The notes: generated by a model not told the origin, from the letters alone. A stretch of 64,000 nt of DNA from Terriglobia bacterium (GCA_020073645.1 JAIQET010000004.1:1-64000); one strand, 5' to 3'. Counted from the first letter of the stretch, positions 9,340-19,251 are shown. Translations and numbers: made by a program.

Positions 9340-10520
9340 GCGTAGCCCTCGCGGTCCGCGGCGGCTTTGACTCTTTCCGACAACAGGCCGGGGCGCGCGG
9401 TCACGGCGGGCACGAACTCAGGATAAACCGGGAGGCGCGGCCGCAGGTTCTGTCCCTTCGCTTCGGTTATTGACTTCAGTTGTTCCAGATGCGGCCAGGG
9501 CTTCTCAGGATTGATGAAATCGGGGGTAAGCGGTGAGACGCCGCCCCAGTCGTTGATGCCTGCGTCCAGCAACTCATCATGATACGGTGCTGAGAGATTG
9601 GGCGGTGCTTGGATATTGATGTCCGGCATGAGCAGACGCGCCACGGCCACAGTGCGCAGCATTTCGCCGCGCGTGGGCTCGGGCCAGTCTCGCATCGGGA
9701 TGTCGGGCTTGACGCGGAAATTCTGAATGATGACCTCCTGGATGTGGCCGTACCTTCGGTGCAGATCGCGGATGGCCAGCAAGGTGTCCACGCGATCGTC
9801 CAGCGTTTCACCGATCCCGAGCAGCAAGCCGGTGGTGAAGGGAACTCCCTGCTTGCCGGCTTCTTCGACGGTGCGCAAGCGCTTGGCCGGGACTTTGTCG
9901 GGCGCGTTATCATGCGCCGCGCCGGGCGCCAGCAGTTCGGCACTGGTAGTTTCGAGCATGAGCCCCATGCTGGGCGAGACAGCCGCGAGCCGCGCGATCC
10001 ACTCCGCGCTGAGCAAGCCGGGATTGGGATGCGGCAACAGCGTGGTCTCGCGCAGCACCAACTCGCACATGGCTTCCAGGTAGTGAAGAGTGGAGTTGTA
10101 CCCCAGATGCCGCAGGGTGGCGCGCATCTCGGGAAATGCCAACTCCGGTTTGTCCCCCAGGCTGAACAACGCTTCCGTACATCCCAGCTTCTCGCCGGCC
10201 CGCGCCACCCGCAGCACTTCCTCGGGAGTCATGGTGTGGGCGCCGGGCTCGCCGGGATCACGGCGAAAGATGCAATAACCGCAATAATCGCGGCAAAGAT
10301 TGGTCAGCGGGAGGAAGACCTTGCGCGAGTAGGTGATGACGGCCGGCTTGAACCGCTCCTTGGCCTCTACCGCAGCAGCGAGGAGGGCCGGAAGTTCGTC
10401 GTCGGCCACCCGAATCAGGCGGCAGGCCAAGTCTCGCGATAGTGGCAAACCGGAGCGAAGCTCCTCCAGTTGCGAGCCCAGCGACGGCCGTGGTGTTCCC
10501 GCGATTTGCGCTACAGCCAA
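9324..10520 (-). CDS. cofG: FO synthase subunit 1 (radical SAM, CofG)
   Basis: LTNLCRDYCGYCIFRRDPG CxxxCxxC; FGLLLGIGET-like region; first gene of cof operon. Confidence 0.93.
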   Translation of the reverse strand: MAVAQIAGTPRPSLGSQLEELRSGLPLSRDLACRLIRVADDELPALLAAAVEAKERFKPAVITYSRKVFLPLTNLCRDYCGYCIFRRDPGEPGAHTMTPEEVLRVARAGEKLGCTEALFSLGDKPELAFPEMRATLRHLGYNSTLHYLEAMCELVLRETTLLPHPNPGLLSAEWIARLAAVSPSMGLMLETTSAELLAPGAAHDNAPDKVPAKRLRTVEEAGKQGVPFTTGLLLGIGETLDDRVDTLLAIRDLHRRYGHIQEVIIQNFRVKPDIPMRDWPEPTRGEMLRTVAVARLLMPDINIQAPPNLSAPYHDELLDAGINDWGGVSPLTPDFINPEKPWPHLEQLKSITEAKGQNLRPRLPVYPEFVPAVTARPGLLSERVKAAADREGYAWRAA

Positions 10521-10626
10521 GCTTCAGACCTTCCCAGAGATTCCAACCAGCGAAATGATACATGAGATAGGACTCAACAGAACAAAGGGCGGAAGGAGTA
10601 CGCCTTGGGGAGGCACGGGTGAGAAA

Positions 10627-10683
10627 GTAGCGCCGGCGTCCCGCCGGCTGTCGTGGGGGCGTCTCGCCCCCACATCCGGGGGC
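10627..10683 (+). repeat. Dispersed palindromic repeat family A, two-palindrome copy
   Basis: GTAGCGCCGGCGTCCCGCCGGCTGTCGTGGGGGCGTCTCGCCCCCACATCCGGGGGC. Confidence 0.8.
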
Positions 10684-10880
10684 AAAATCTGTCCTCCGGC
10701 CTAGAGATCGCGATACATGACGTAGGCATCCACGTAGCCCAGAGCCGGGTGCAGGAAAGCGCCAGGGAGACGGCCGGCAATCTCGAAGCCAAGGCTCTGC
10801 CAGAGAAGGTGTCGAAGGGGGGACCGCGGTACAGGGGATGGTCGCTGGGATTGCCGTAACAGCCCACAGCGTCGTTGAAT

Positions 10881-10910
10881 TGTTCAACACTTGACTTTGT
10901 GAACACTTGA
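10881..10910 (+). promoter_or_regulatory. Candidate operator/promoter of the GntR gene
   Basis: TGTTCA-N13-TGAACA inverted repeat; direct repeat AACACTTGA at 10886 and 10902; TTGACT at 10891. Confidence 0.4.
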
Positions 10911-10957
10911 GCGCAATATGACGCCCAATTCGTTCGCAAGCTTTCGGACCGGATCGC

Positions 10958-11644
10958 ATGGAACGCTCGCAGATAGACCGGGTCAGCGTGGCCGATCAGG
11001 TCGCGTCCATTTTGCGGCAACGGATTCTGGACGGCGAGTTGCGCCCCGGGACGCCGCTGCAGGAAGTGCCGTTGGCAGCCTCCTTGGGTGTATCGCGCAA
11101 TACCATGCGTGAGGCGACGCGGATCCTCTCGCTCGAAGGCTTGTTGAAGCGCAGCATTCACCGCGGGGTGGCGGTCTCGCAGCTCTCCCTAAAGGATGTC
11201 CAGGAGATCTACCACCTGCGGCGGATGCTGGAGATTCCTGCGGTGCTGGCGGCGCAATCCAGCCGTAGCGACATTCTGCAGGAAATCCGCAGCGCCCTCG
11301 ACGGGTATGAGCGGTCCGTGCGCGCGCGCGACTGGCTGCAGGCGGTGAGCTTCGACTTGCAATTCCACAGCCTGCTCATTCGCTTCCACCAGAACAAGCG
11401 GCTGGAGTCGTTTTACCAGAAACTGATCGGGGAAGTACGTATGGGTATGGTGCTGGTGGATCGCACCCACGATGATCCCGAGAGACTGATTCCGGTCCAC
11501 CACAAGATGTATCAGTTGCTTACCGCAGGCAAGTTCAAACAGTGTGCCGCCTTGCTGGGGCAGCACCTGGATGATTCCGAGGCCCGGCTGAGCCGGGTGA
11601 TGGCCGGTCAGATTGCGAAGAGCAGTGCAAAGCAGACGACCTGA
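10958..11644 (+). CDS. GntR family transcriptional regulator (FCD-type)
   Basis: N-terminal wHTH (ILDGELRPGTPLQEVPLAASLGVSRNTMREATRILSLEGLL) plus helical FCD effector domain. Confidence 0.92.
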   Translation: MERSQIDRVSVADQVASILRQRILDGELRPGTPLQEVPLAASLGVSRNTMREATRILSLEGLLKRSIHRGVAVSQLSLKDVQEIYHLRRMLEIPAVLAAQSSRSDILQEIRSALDGYERSVRARDWLQAVSFDLQFHSLLIRFHQNKRLESFYQKLIGEVRMGMVLVDRTHDDPERLIPVHHKMYQLLTAGKFKQCAALLGQHLDDSEARLSRVMAGQIAKSSAKQTT

Positions 11645-11682
11645 CACAACGTTGGCGGTGCGGCCAACATGGAGGAGACAAG

Positions 11683-14600
11683 ATGGAGCCCTACGTCAGC
11701 TTTAACAGCAGGGGGAGAAGTTTCGGCGTGCTGAGATGGGTGCTGTTTCTGGTCACGTTGGCGGCCGTAGTGGTTCCACTACATGGGCAGGTCACGGTGA
11801 CCATCCAAGGGCGTGTCTATGACACGACAGGTGCGGCGATCTCCCAGGCCACGATCACGGTGGTGAACCCGGCAACGGGCTTCTCCCGCGCCACAACCGC
11901 AAATTCCACGGGGGATTACCAGATCTCTTCGCTTCCCGTGGGCGACTATACGGTGACGGCCGAGAAAGCCGGCTTCCAAAAGCAGGCCAAGAAAGTTCAC
12001 CTCGATATTGGCGGCAGTGGCACGGTGAACTTCAATCTGGCCGTGGGGCAGGTAGCCCAGGAGGTCACGGTGCAGGACGTGGGCGAAGTGGCGGAACCCA
12101 CGCGCACCATGGTGAGTTCGGTCATTGACGAGCACAAGATCGAGAACCTGCCGGTCAACGGACGGCAGTTCATCGACTTTGCTCTGCTGGCGCCGGGAGT
12201 GACCGTCGGTGACACCACCTCCGGCAGCACCGACGTGATCATCGAACCCGTGACTAAGCTCTCCTTCGCGGGACAGAACATCCATTACAACTTCGTGGCG
12301 GTGGACGGCGCCGACAACATGTCCACGGCGTCGGGTATTCAGAAAACGACGCCATCCCAGGAAGCGGTGCAGGAGTTCCGCGTCATCAACAGCGACTACA
12401 GCACGGAGTTCGGCCGGGCGGTGGGCGGCATTGTGAATGTCATCACCAAGAGCGGCACCAACAACCTGCACGGATCGGCGTACGAGTTCTTCCGCAACGA
12501 CGCGATGGACGCCAAGAGCCCGTTGGCGGGGGAGGGATTCAATAAGCTGCGCCAGAACCAGTACGGCGCTACCCTGGGTGGCCCGCTGCAGAAGGACAAG
12601 ACGTTTTACTTCCTCAACTATGAAGGTCAGCGGCACGTGGAGTCGCCGTTCTACAACATCACCGTGCTCGACAACTTGGCGGCCATCAACAACGTAAAGA
12701 CCACGGTGTTCGGCTTGCCGGCAGAGAACTTGCACGTCAACCGCGTCATCAATTACGACGACGGCCTGGTGAAACTCGACCACACCTTCAACGACAAGCA
12801 CTCGGCGTTTGTGCGCTACTTCATCAACGACCAGCGCTCGACCAACCTTTCGCCGCTGAATGACGGTTTCGATCTACCCTCGGGATTCAAGAACAACGCC
12901 TTCCGCGACCAGTCGGTGGTGGGCGATCTGGTTTCGGTGTTCTCGAGTTCACTGGTGAACGAAGCCCGGGTGCAGTATTCGCACCGTTTCTTTGACTTCC
13001 CAACCGTGAGCACGCAGCCCCACTTGGAAGTTTCGAATGTGTTCACCCTGGGCGTGAACCGCGGGAACCCGGACTTCTACGAGGAAGGCCGGTTCGAAAT
13101 TGTGGACAATGTGACCAAGACCTGGGGAAAGCACACGATTTATTTCGGCGGGGACTTCAACCACGTCAACACAAAGGAGTCGTTTCCGCTGTTCTATCCC
13201 TTTGAGGCAGACTTCGCCAGCCTTAACGCGTTCCTGGGTACGGACGGTGCGGTAGCGGGCTGCGAGGGCCAGTGCCCTGATCCCTTCGTGATTTTCATGG
13301 AAAAGTTTGACAGCACCCAGAATTTCAATGAGGGGACCATCGACCGCGCTGTGTACCAGGGGGGCGCCATTTCCTCGGCGATTCGCAACCAGGCCAAAGG
13401 CGAACTGGGGCACACCTACGAAGGTGCGTTCATTCAAGACAAGTGGCGGGTTTCGTCGAACTTCACGCTAAACTACGGCTTGCGCTGGGAGGGCGAGACC
13501 TGGCCGAGTAACGCGCTCAATAACATCACCAAGAACTTCAGCCCCCGGGTGGGATTCTCTTACGCACCCGGTGGGCATTCAGGTCTGGTACTACGCGGCG
13601 GGGCTGGGATTTTTTACGGAACCATTCCTTCCCCGTTGCTGATGTGCCAGATCCCTTCGTGCGGTGGGACCATCGGACCCTTTCCCGGCCGCGCGGCCAA
13701 AGAGGATTCGTTGGACGCGAAGACGCGCATATTCGCCTTTGCCAGTTCGCCGGACCTCAACAACCTCGCCCTTACGTCGCTGCTGCTGGATGGAACCTAT
13801 CCCAACGCTACCCCCTGTCCGTTTGGAGGCTTCCTCGCACCTGACTGCGGATTCTACGGCGACTCAGTCATTGTCCGCTTCGCCCAGGACCATAAGCCGC
13901 CGTATGGGGTGCAAGCCAGCTTCGGCGTTGAGTTCCAACCCTTCAGGGATTCGACCCTGGAAATCACCGGAATGCACGTGCGTGGGGTCCACCTAGGCAG
14001 CTTCTGGAACGTGAACCAACCCAACCAGAATGGATGTCCGGTGACTGCACATGACTCGCAAGGAGACGTCGGCCAGAAGTTCGACTACCACGTAGTCTTT
14101 GTTCCCGGTGACTGTACGACGGTATCGCCTTTCCCCGGAACCCGGCCTCTGCCGCCCGGATCGCCGACCGTCGCGGTGTACTTCGAAGCCGATTCCAAGT
14201 GGGATTCGCAATGGGACGGCTTGCTGATCAACTTTACCAAGCGCGTGAGCCACCACGTCGGGTACGGGTTGAGCTACACCTGGTCGAAGGGCATCGACAA
14301 CGGCCCGAACCCGAGTTTCGTGCTGATCCCGCAGGACAGTTGCTGCTTCAACCGCGAGCGGGCCATTTCTTCCGATAACGTGTCCCACCGCTTTGTGGGT
14401 AACGCTACCATCTACGGCCCGCAGCACATGAACCCGATCCTGAATGACTGGCAGCTCAGCACCATCGTGAGCCTGCAAACCCCCAACTACTTCACCAAGT
14501 TTTCCGGGTCTGACACGAATGGCGACATTTTCGGCAACAACGATCGTGTAGGCCTTGAAGCGCGGAACACTTTCAAGGGTGACACCTATGACAACGTGGA

Positions 14601-14868
14601 CATGCGTGTGTCGCGCACCTTCAACATCACCGAAAAGACACACCTGGAGGCGATTGCAGAAGGGTTCAACCTCCTCAATACGCTGAACGTCCACTACTAC
14701 AACACGGCATACGGGGCGGCGGACTTCTGTCCGTTTAATCCGGCGGCTCCAGGGTGTGCGGGTGCGCCAGCCTTCTTTCGTGAGGGCTCGCCGAACAAGT
14801 CGTACGGCACGCCGCGGTCGATCTTCAACCCGCGGCAGATCCAGCTCGCGCTGCGCTTGACCTGGTAA
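11683..14868 (+). CDS. TonB-dependent receptor with carboxypeptidase-regulatory-like N-domain (Oar-like)
   Basis: Signal peptide, GRVYDTTGAAISQATITVVN, plug domain LPVNGRQF, C-terminal beta-barrel ending in LRLTW. Confidence 0.93.
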   Translation: MEPYVSFNSRGRSFGVLRWVLFLVTLAAVVVPLHGQVTVTIQGRVYDTTGAAISQATITVVNPATGFSRATTANSTGDYQISSLPVGDYTVTAEKAGFQKQAKKVHLDIGGSGTVNFNLAVGQVAQEVTVQDVGEVAEPTRTMVSSVIDEHKIENLPVNGRQFIDFALLAPGVTVGDTTSGSTDVIIEPVTKLSFAGQNIHYNFVAVDGADNMSTASGIQKTTPSQEAVQEFRVINSDYSTEFGRAVGGIVNVITKSGTNNLHGSAYEFFRNDAMDAKSPLAGEGFNKLRQNQYGATLGGPLQKDKTFYFLNYEGQRHVESPFYNITVLDNLAAINNVKTTVFGLPAENLHVNRVINYDDGLVKLDHTFNDKHSAFVRYFINDQRSTNLSPLNDGFDLPSGFKNNAFRDQSVVGDLVSVFSSSLVNEARVQYSHRFFDFPTVSTQPHLEVSNVFTLGVNRGNPDFYEEGRFEIVDNVTKTWGKHTIYFGGDFNHVNTKESFPLFYPFEADFASLNAFLGTDGAVAGCEGQCPDPFVIFMEKFDSTQNFNEGTIDRAVYQGGAISSAIRNQAKGELGHTYEGAFIQDKWRVSSNFTLNYGLRWEGETWPSNALNNITKNFSPRVGFSYAPGGHSGLVLRGGAGIFYGTIPSPLLMCQIPSCGGTIGPFPGRAAKEDSLDAKTRIFAFASSPDLNNLALTSLLLDGTYPNATPCPFGGFLAPDCGFYGDSVIVRFAQDHKPPYGVQASFGVEFQPFRDSTLEITGMHVRGVHLGSFWNVNQPNQNGCPVTAHDSQGDVGQKFDYHVVFVPGDCTTVSPFPGTRPLPPGSPTVAVYFEADSKWDSQWDGLLINFTKRVSHHVGYGLSYTWSKGIDNGPNPSFVLIPQDSCCFNRERAISSDNVSHRFVGNATIYGPQHMNPILNDWQLSTIVSLQTPNYFTKFSGSDTNGDIFGNNDRVGLEARNTFKGDTYDNVDMRVSRTFNITEKTHLEAIAEGFNLLNTLNVHYYNTAYGAADFCPFNPAAPGCAGAPAFFREGSPNKSYGTPRSIFNPRQIQLALRLTW

Positions 14869-14943
14869 GACTCTGGGAGGCGGGGCGGTCGTCGCCCGCT
14901 CCGCCTTGAACTCGATTAAGATGCCAAGGGTGTCGGCCTTCTT

Positions 14944-15507
14944 ATGAGTGTTGCCCAGGCAGAGTTTCGTGAGGCGATGGGTTGTTTTACCACCGGGGTC
15001 ACGGTCATCACGGTGGATTACCAAGGCGAAGTGCACGGCATGACCGCGAACGCGTTCACTTCCGTCTCGCTCGATCCCCTTCTGGTGCTGGTTTGTGTGG
15101 ATCATCGGGCGCAGACGCATGCTCATTTGCACGCAAGAAAGCGGTTTGGCGTGAATGTGCTGGCCGAGGACCAGCGGGCGATCTCGGAACATTACGCGCG
15201 TCCCGACCGGAACCACGAGCGCGCGGAAGCGGAGGCGGGGGCGCGCTTCGAGCGCACTCCGCACGGGACCCCGGTACTGCGTGGCGCCTTGGCGTACCTG
15301 GAGTGCCGGTTGCACACCGCGCAGGACGCGGGGGACCACACCATCTTTATCGCGGAAGTGGAGGATGTGCTAGTGCGCGAAGGTAATCCTCTGCTGTACT
15401 TTCAGGGGAAGTATCGGGTGCTCGGGATGGCGAAGGAAGACTCAGAGACAGGATCCGCGGGCAGGGCAGAGCGCGGACTGGCGAAGCCGGCGTTGCGGAA
15501 AGGCTAG
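14944..15507 (+). CDS. Flavin reductase family protein (HpaC-like FMN-binding split barrel)
   Basis: MGCFTTGVTVITVDYQGEVHGMTANAFTSVSLDPLLVLVCV. Confidence 0.92.
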   Translation: MSVAQAEFREAMGCFTTGVTVITVDYQGEVHGMTANAFTSVSLDPLLVLVCVDHRAQTHAHLHARKRFGVNVLAEDQRAISEHYARPDRNHERAEAEAGARFERTPHGTPVLRGALAYLECRLHTAQDAGDHTIFIAEVEDVLVREGNPLLYFQGKYRVLGMAKEDSETGSAGRAERGLAKPALRKG

Positions 15508-15515
15508 GAGAGACC

Positions 15516-16598
15516 ATGCGATTTGGCATTTATTGCGAAGTCCAGACGCCGCCCGGCAAGCCGCACTACGACATGATCTGGGAGATCATGCGGCAGATCG
15601 AACATGCCGACGAATCCGGTTTCGACGTGTACTCGGTGATTGATCATCACTTTTTCCAGAAATTCTCCATCTCGGCCAATCCGCTGGCCATGTTTGCCGC
15701 GGCCGCGCAGCGGACCAAGCGCATCCGCTTCCGTACCGCGCTCCACACTCTGCCGCTGGAAAACCCCATGCGCCTGGCCGGCATGATCGCCGAGACCGAC
15801 ATTCTTACCAACGGCCGGCTGGAATGCGGCCTGGGCCGGGGACACGCCTGGTTGTTTGCCCCTTCTGCCATGCCACTGGAGGAGAGCCGGCCCCGCTACA
15901 ACGAGGCCATCGACATTCTGCAGCTTGCCTTTACCCAGGAGAAGTTCTCCTATGACGGCCGGTTCTACAAATTGAAGGACGTGAGCGTGGTGCCGCGACC
16001 GCTGCAGAAGCCGCATCCCAAGTTTTACACCGGCGGCACCAGCGACATCACTTACGAGATGGCTGGGGTCAAAGGCTGGGGCATTTTCGTACCACCGCTG
16101 TTGCCGTGGAAAGTGCTGGAAGCGCCGCTGAACCTCTACAAGAAAGCTTGTACCGAACACGGCCACCAGCCCGACATCGTGTATATCCGTCCCGTGTACA
16201 TCGACGAAGATGAGCGACAGATTCGAAAAGAAGTCGAGCAGGCTCTGCTCAATTTTCTGGCCTTCAACGCGTCGCCCGCTGAGTCCCTGCAGGGCGAAGA
16301 GAAAAAGGCGGAATTGCGCGCCAAGGGGTATGGCTTCTATGCCAGCGGAGCGCTGGAGTCGCTCACCAAGCTGACCTATGAGCAGATCGTGGAGCAGGAA
16401 ATCGGGTTCATAGGAACGCCCGACAAGGTGATCCGGCAGGTGCGTACCCTCACCGAGAAAGGCGGCATCGGAGAGTTGGCAATCGTTGCCAACTTCGGTG
16501 GCCTGGAACACTGGAAAAGCATCAAGACGCAATACATGTTTGCCAAACACGTGATGCCGGCGTTTCGCCCGAAGGCGGAAGCCAAGGCGGCGGACTAA
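15516..16598 (+). CDS. LLM-class flavin-dependent monooxygenase (luciferase-like)
   Basis: Luciferase-like fold signature motifs (IEHADESGFDVYSVIDHHF, GRLECGLGRGH); directly downstream of flavin reductase. Confidence 0.9.
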   Translation: MRFGIYCEVQTPPGKPHYDMIWEIMRQIEHADESGFDVYSVIDHHFFQKFSISANPLAMFAAAAQRTKRIRFRTALHTLPLENPMRLAGMIAETDILTNGRLECGLGRGHAWLFAPSAMPLEESRPRYNEAIDILQLAFTQEKFSYDGRFYKLKDVSVVPRPLQKPHPKFYTGGTSDITYEMAGVKGWGIFVPPLLPWKVLEAPLNLYKKACTEHGHQPDIVYIRPVYIDEDERQIRKEVEQALLNFLAFNASPAESLQGEEKKAELRAKGYGFYASGALESLTKLTYEQIVEQEIGFIGTPDKVIRQVRTLTEKGGIGELAIVANFGGLEHWKSIKTQYMFAKHVMPAFRPKAEAKAAD

Positions 16599-16600
16599 CC

Positions 16601-17773
16601 ATGGCAGTGTGGGAACCACCACCAGGACCTCTTGGACGCGGGCAGCGCGGCCCGGCTGGCGCTGCAGCGCGCGTGATGCCGCAGGATACGCCTGCCAACG
16701 TCGCGGCGACATTCCCGGCTATGGGAGCGCGACGGCTGCTGGTGTTTGGCGGGATTGCGCTCATCGCGGGCGGCATGCTCTTCGGTGACATTTTTGCGGT
16801 GTTCGTTCTTCATCAGAACGGTGGACGCACCGGTGAGGCATTGCTTGCGGCCGCTCACGCGGTGGCGGCGCAGAATCCCTCTGGGGTGAAGGCCGCGTTT
16901 GACCAGATCGGCAGTTCGCTGGAAGACCGCGGCACCAAAATAGACACCCACGTGCACATGACTGACGCCGGTTATTTGGCGCTGTTGCTGGCGCTGATAC
17001 AGCCGTACGTGGCGCTCTCGGCGGCGCGCAAGAAGTTTCTAGCCAAGCTGTTCTTGCTGGGCGGGGTGTTTCTGCCGGTAGGGATCTTTCTGATTCATTA
17101 TGTCGGACTGGCCTACAGCCCGTTCCCGGTCATTGGATGGGCGAGCATCCTGGCGGACTCCGCGGGAGCTCTGCTGATCACCGCGCTGATCGGCGAAGCG
17201 TGGGGGTTGTGGAATCACTTTCGCAGCATGCGCGTGGGCGCGGTAGAGGCGGAGCTGCCGGAGGACCGAAGCTGGGAACGGCGCACCCTGCTGGCGGGTG
17301 GGACGCTGCTGGTTCTGTTCGGGTTCCTGCACGGGGCGTGGTATGCGGGCGCCATGCTTTACGAACACGAGGCCCGCGAGACCAGGATTCTGAATGCAAT
17401 GCTGGACGCTGCCACAGCCAATGCGGAAGCCCGCCCGTCGGTGAACGATTACGGCGCCTTGCAGGCCGAGAAGGCGGTCAACATCGCCGCCCATTCCCAC
17501 CTCATCGAATTCGGGCTGCTGGCAATTCTGCTCTCCTTCGTGCAGCCTTACGTGTTTCTGGATGCAGAATGGAAGCGGTGCTGGGTCAATTTGTTGTTAG
17601 CAGGATCGGTCATTCTCCCGGTGTTTGTCCTGCTGGAACTCAGGATTGGCCTGCTGGCGGGAGGTATTGCCGATATTGGCGGCCTGATGGTGATCATTGC
17701 CCTGGTCGGGATGCTGGTAGGCGTGTTGCGCTACAGCGGCAAGCTGGATGCCGAGCCTGGAGCCACCCCATGA
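16601..17773 (+). CDS. Uncharacterised membrane protein, two homologous ~4-TM modules with HxH motif
   Basis: Two internal repeats: RRLLVFGGIALIAGGMLFGDIFAVFVLHQ...DTHVHM and RRTLLAGGTLLVLFGFLHGAWYAGAMLYEHE...AAHSHLI; alternative start at 16676. Confidence 0.75.
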   Translation: MAVWEPPPGPLGRGQRGPAGAAARVMPQDTPANVAATFPAMGARRLLVFGGIALIAGGMLFGDIFAVFVLHQNGGRTGEALLAAAHAVAAQNPSGVKAAFDQIGSSLEDRGTKIDTHVHMTDAGYLALLLALIQPYVALSAARKKFLAKLFLLGGVFLPVGIFLIHYVGLAYSPFPVIGWASILADSAGALLITALIGEAWGLWNHFRSMRVGAVEAELPEDRSWERRTLLAGGTLLVLFGFLHGAWYAGAMLYEHEARETRILNAMLDAATANAEARPSVNDYGALQAEKAVNIAAHSHLIEFGLLAILLSFVQPYVFLDAEWKRCWVNLLLAGSVILPVFVLLELRIGLLAGGIADIGGLMVIIALVGMLVGVLRYSGKLDAEPGATP

Positions 17774-18258
17774 GCGCGGCGAGCAAACTTCTCATCTTCG
17801 GTGGAATCGCCCTGGCGGCGTTCGGCATGCTGTATGGCCTGCACTACGCGGTGTTTGTGGAGCACCAGACGCTCGACAGCATGGGGGGCTCGCTGGCCAC
17901 GGCTTTCACCAATGCCGCTGATCGTCATCTGCCGGAGGCCCACGCTGCCGTCGCAGCCTACGGAGAGACCAAGTATGACTATGTCCGCCAGGTAGACGTG
18001 CACTCGCACTGGATCGGCTTGGCCATGCTGATGATCGTTTTGGGCGTGGCAATCGATGGTACGGCGTTCGGCGAGCGCATCCGGTTTTGGATCGCGCTGA
18101 GCTTGCTGATCGGCGCGGTGGTCTTTCCTTTGGGGGTGATCTTGCAGACCGAAAGCCACGGGAGTGCGTTTGCTTCAGGCTTGGCCATTGCAGGTTCTGC
18201 CCTGGTGATTGTGGCACTCGCAGCGCTGGTAGTTGGCTTCGCGCGGCAAAACGCATGA
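17770..18258 (+). CDS. Uncharacterised membrane protein, third copy of the same module
   Basis: SKLLIFGGIALAAFGMLYGLHYAVFVEHQ...VDVHSHWIGLAM; ATGA overlap with upstream gene; ORF-track frame opens earlier but homology begins here. Confidence 0.75.
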   Translation: MSAASKLLIFGGIALAAFGMLYGLHYAVFVEHQTLDSMGGSLATAFTNAADRHLPEAHAAVAAYGETKYDYVRQVDVHSHWIGLAMLMIVLGVAIDGTAFGERIRFWIALSLLIGAVVFPLGVILQTESHGSAFASGLAIAGSALVIVALAALVVGFARQNA

Positions 18259-18357
18259 AGGCTCACCGCTGGGGCAAGATGCAGTCTTCTTTGTTAAGCT
18301 TATTGGCCCAGCCTGGACGTACATTCACCAGGGCCAAGCAGCAAGGATAACGGAACG

Positions 18358-19251
18358 ATGTATCCCCGAGCATTTCACTATCACCGCGCCAGTTCGCTCA
18401 AGGAAGCGGTCACCATGCTTTCGCAGCTGGGTGATGACGCCAAGTTGCTGGCTGGCGGCCAGAGCCTCATTCCGCTGATGAAGTTGCGCTTCGCCAACCC
18501 GCAACACCTGGTGGACCTGAACTTTGTTCCCGGCACGTCTTACATCAAGGAAGAAGGGGGCGCGCTGCGATTCGGTGCTTTGACCCGGCACGCGGAGATC
18601 GAGAACTCGGCGACAGCGGCGAAGATTCCCATCCTCCACGATTGCGCCGCTGGAATTGCCGACGTGCAGGTGCGCAACCGTGGGACCATCGGCGGGTCGC
18701 TGGCGGAAGCCGATCCTAGCGGCGACTGGGCCGTGGTCCTGATAACGCTGGCGACGGAAGTGCGCTGTCTTGGGAAGAAATCCGAACGCACGGTGCGGTT
18801 CGCCGACTTCATCAAAGATGCCTACACTACGGCGCTCGCCCACGACGAACTGGTCAGCGAAGTGGTGGTAAAGAAGCCGCCCAAGGGCAGCGGTGGAGCA
18901 TACATCGCCTTCAAGCGCTCGGCGCCGGTGTATCCCACGGCGAGCGCTGCGGTGCAGCTCACCCTGGACGGCGATGTCTGCAAAGATGCGGCGATCGCGC
19001 TGGGCTGTGTCGGCCTGACCGCCATCAAAGCCCGGGACGCCGAAGCCGCTCTGCGCGGGCAAAGGATCACGGACAAGACCATCGCGGCCGCCATGGAAGC
19101 AGCCCGGGCCGCTGCCGATCCGCAATCTGACATGCGCGGTTCGGCGGACTACAAGCGCGCCCTGGTCGGTGCGCTGGTGAAACGAGCAATCGAGATTGCT
19201 GTGCGTCGGGCTCGCGGCGAGCAGGTCGAGGTGGGCCACATCTATGCCTAA
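18358..19251 (+). CDS. Xanthine dehydrogenase/CODH-family FAD-binding subunit (CoxM/CutM-like)
   Basis: LLAGGQSLIPLMKLRFANPQHLVDL, VRNRGTIGGSLAEADPSGD. Confidence 0.93.
   Translation: MYPRAFHYHRASSLKEAVTMLSQLGDDAKLLAGGQSLIPLMKLRFANPQHLVDLNFVPGTSYIKEEGGALRFGALTRHAEIENSATAAKIPILHDCAAGIADVQVRNRGTIGGSLAEADPSGDWAVVLITLATEVRCLGKKSERTVRFADFIKDAYTTALAHDELVSEVVVKKPPKGSGGAYIAFKRSAPVYPTASAAVQLTLDGDVCKDAAIALGCVGLTAIKARDAEAALRGQRITDKTIAAAMEAARAAADPQSDMRGSADYKRALVGALVKRAIEIAVRRARGEQVEVGHIYA

Noticed and set aside
13993-15339. 448-aa ORF antisense to the TonB-dependent receptor and flavin reductase
   Set aside because: Spans two well-supported genes on the other strand; composition and lack of motifs indicate an artefact.
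15504-16712. 402-aa ORF antisense to the LLM monooxygenase
   Set aside because: Sense gene is strongly supported; antisense has no domain signature.
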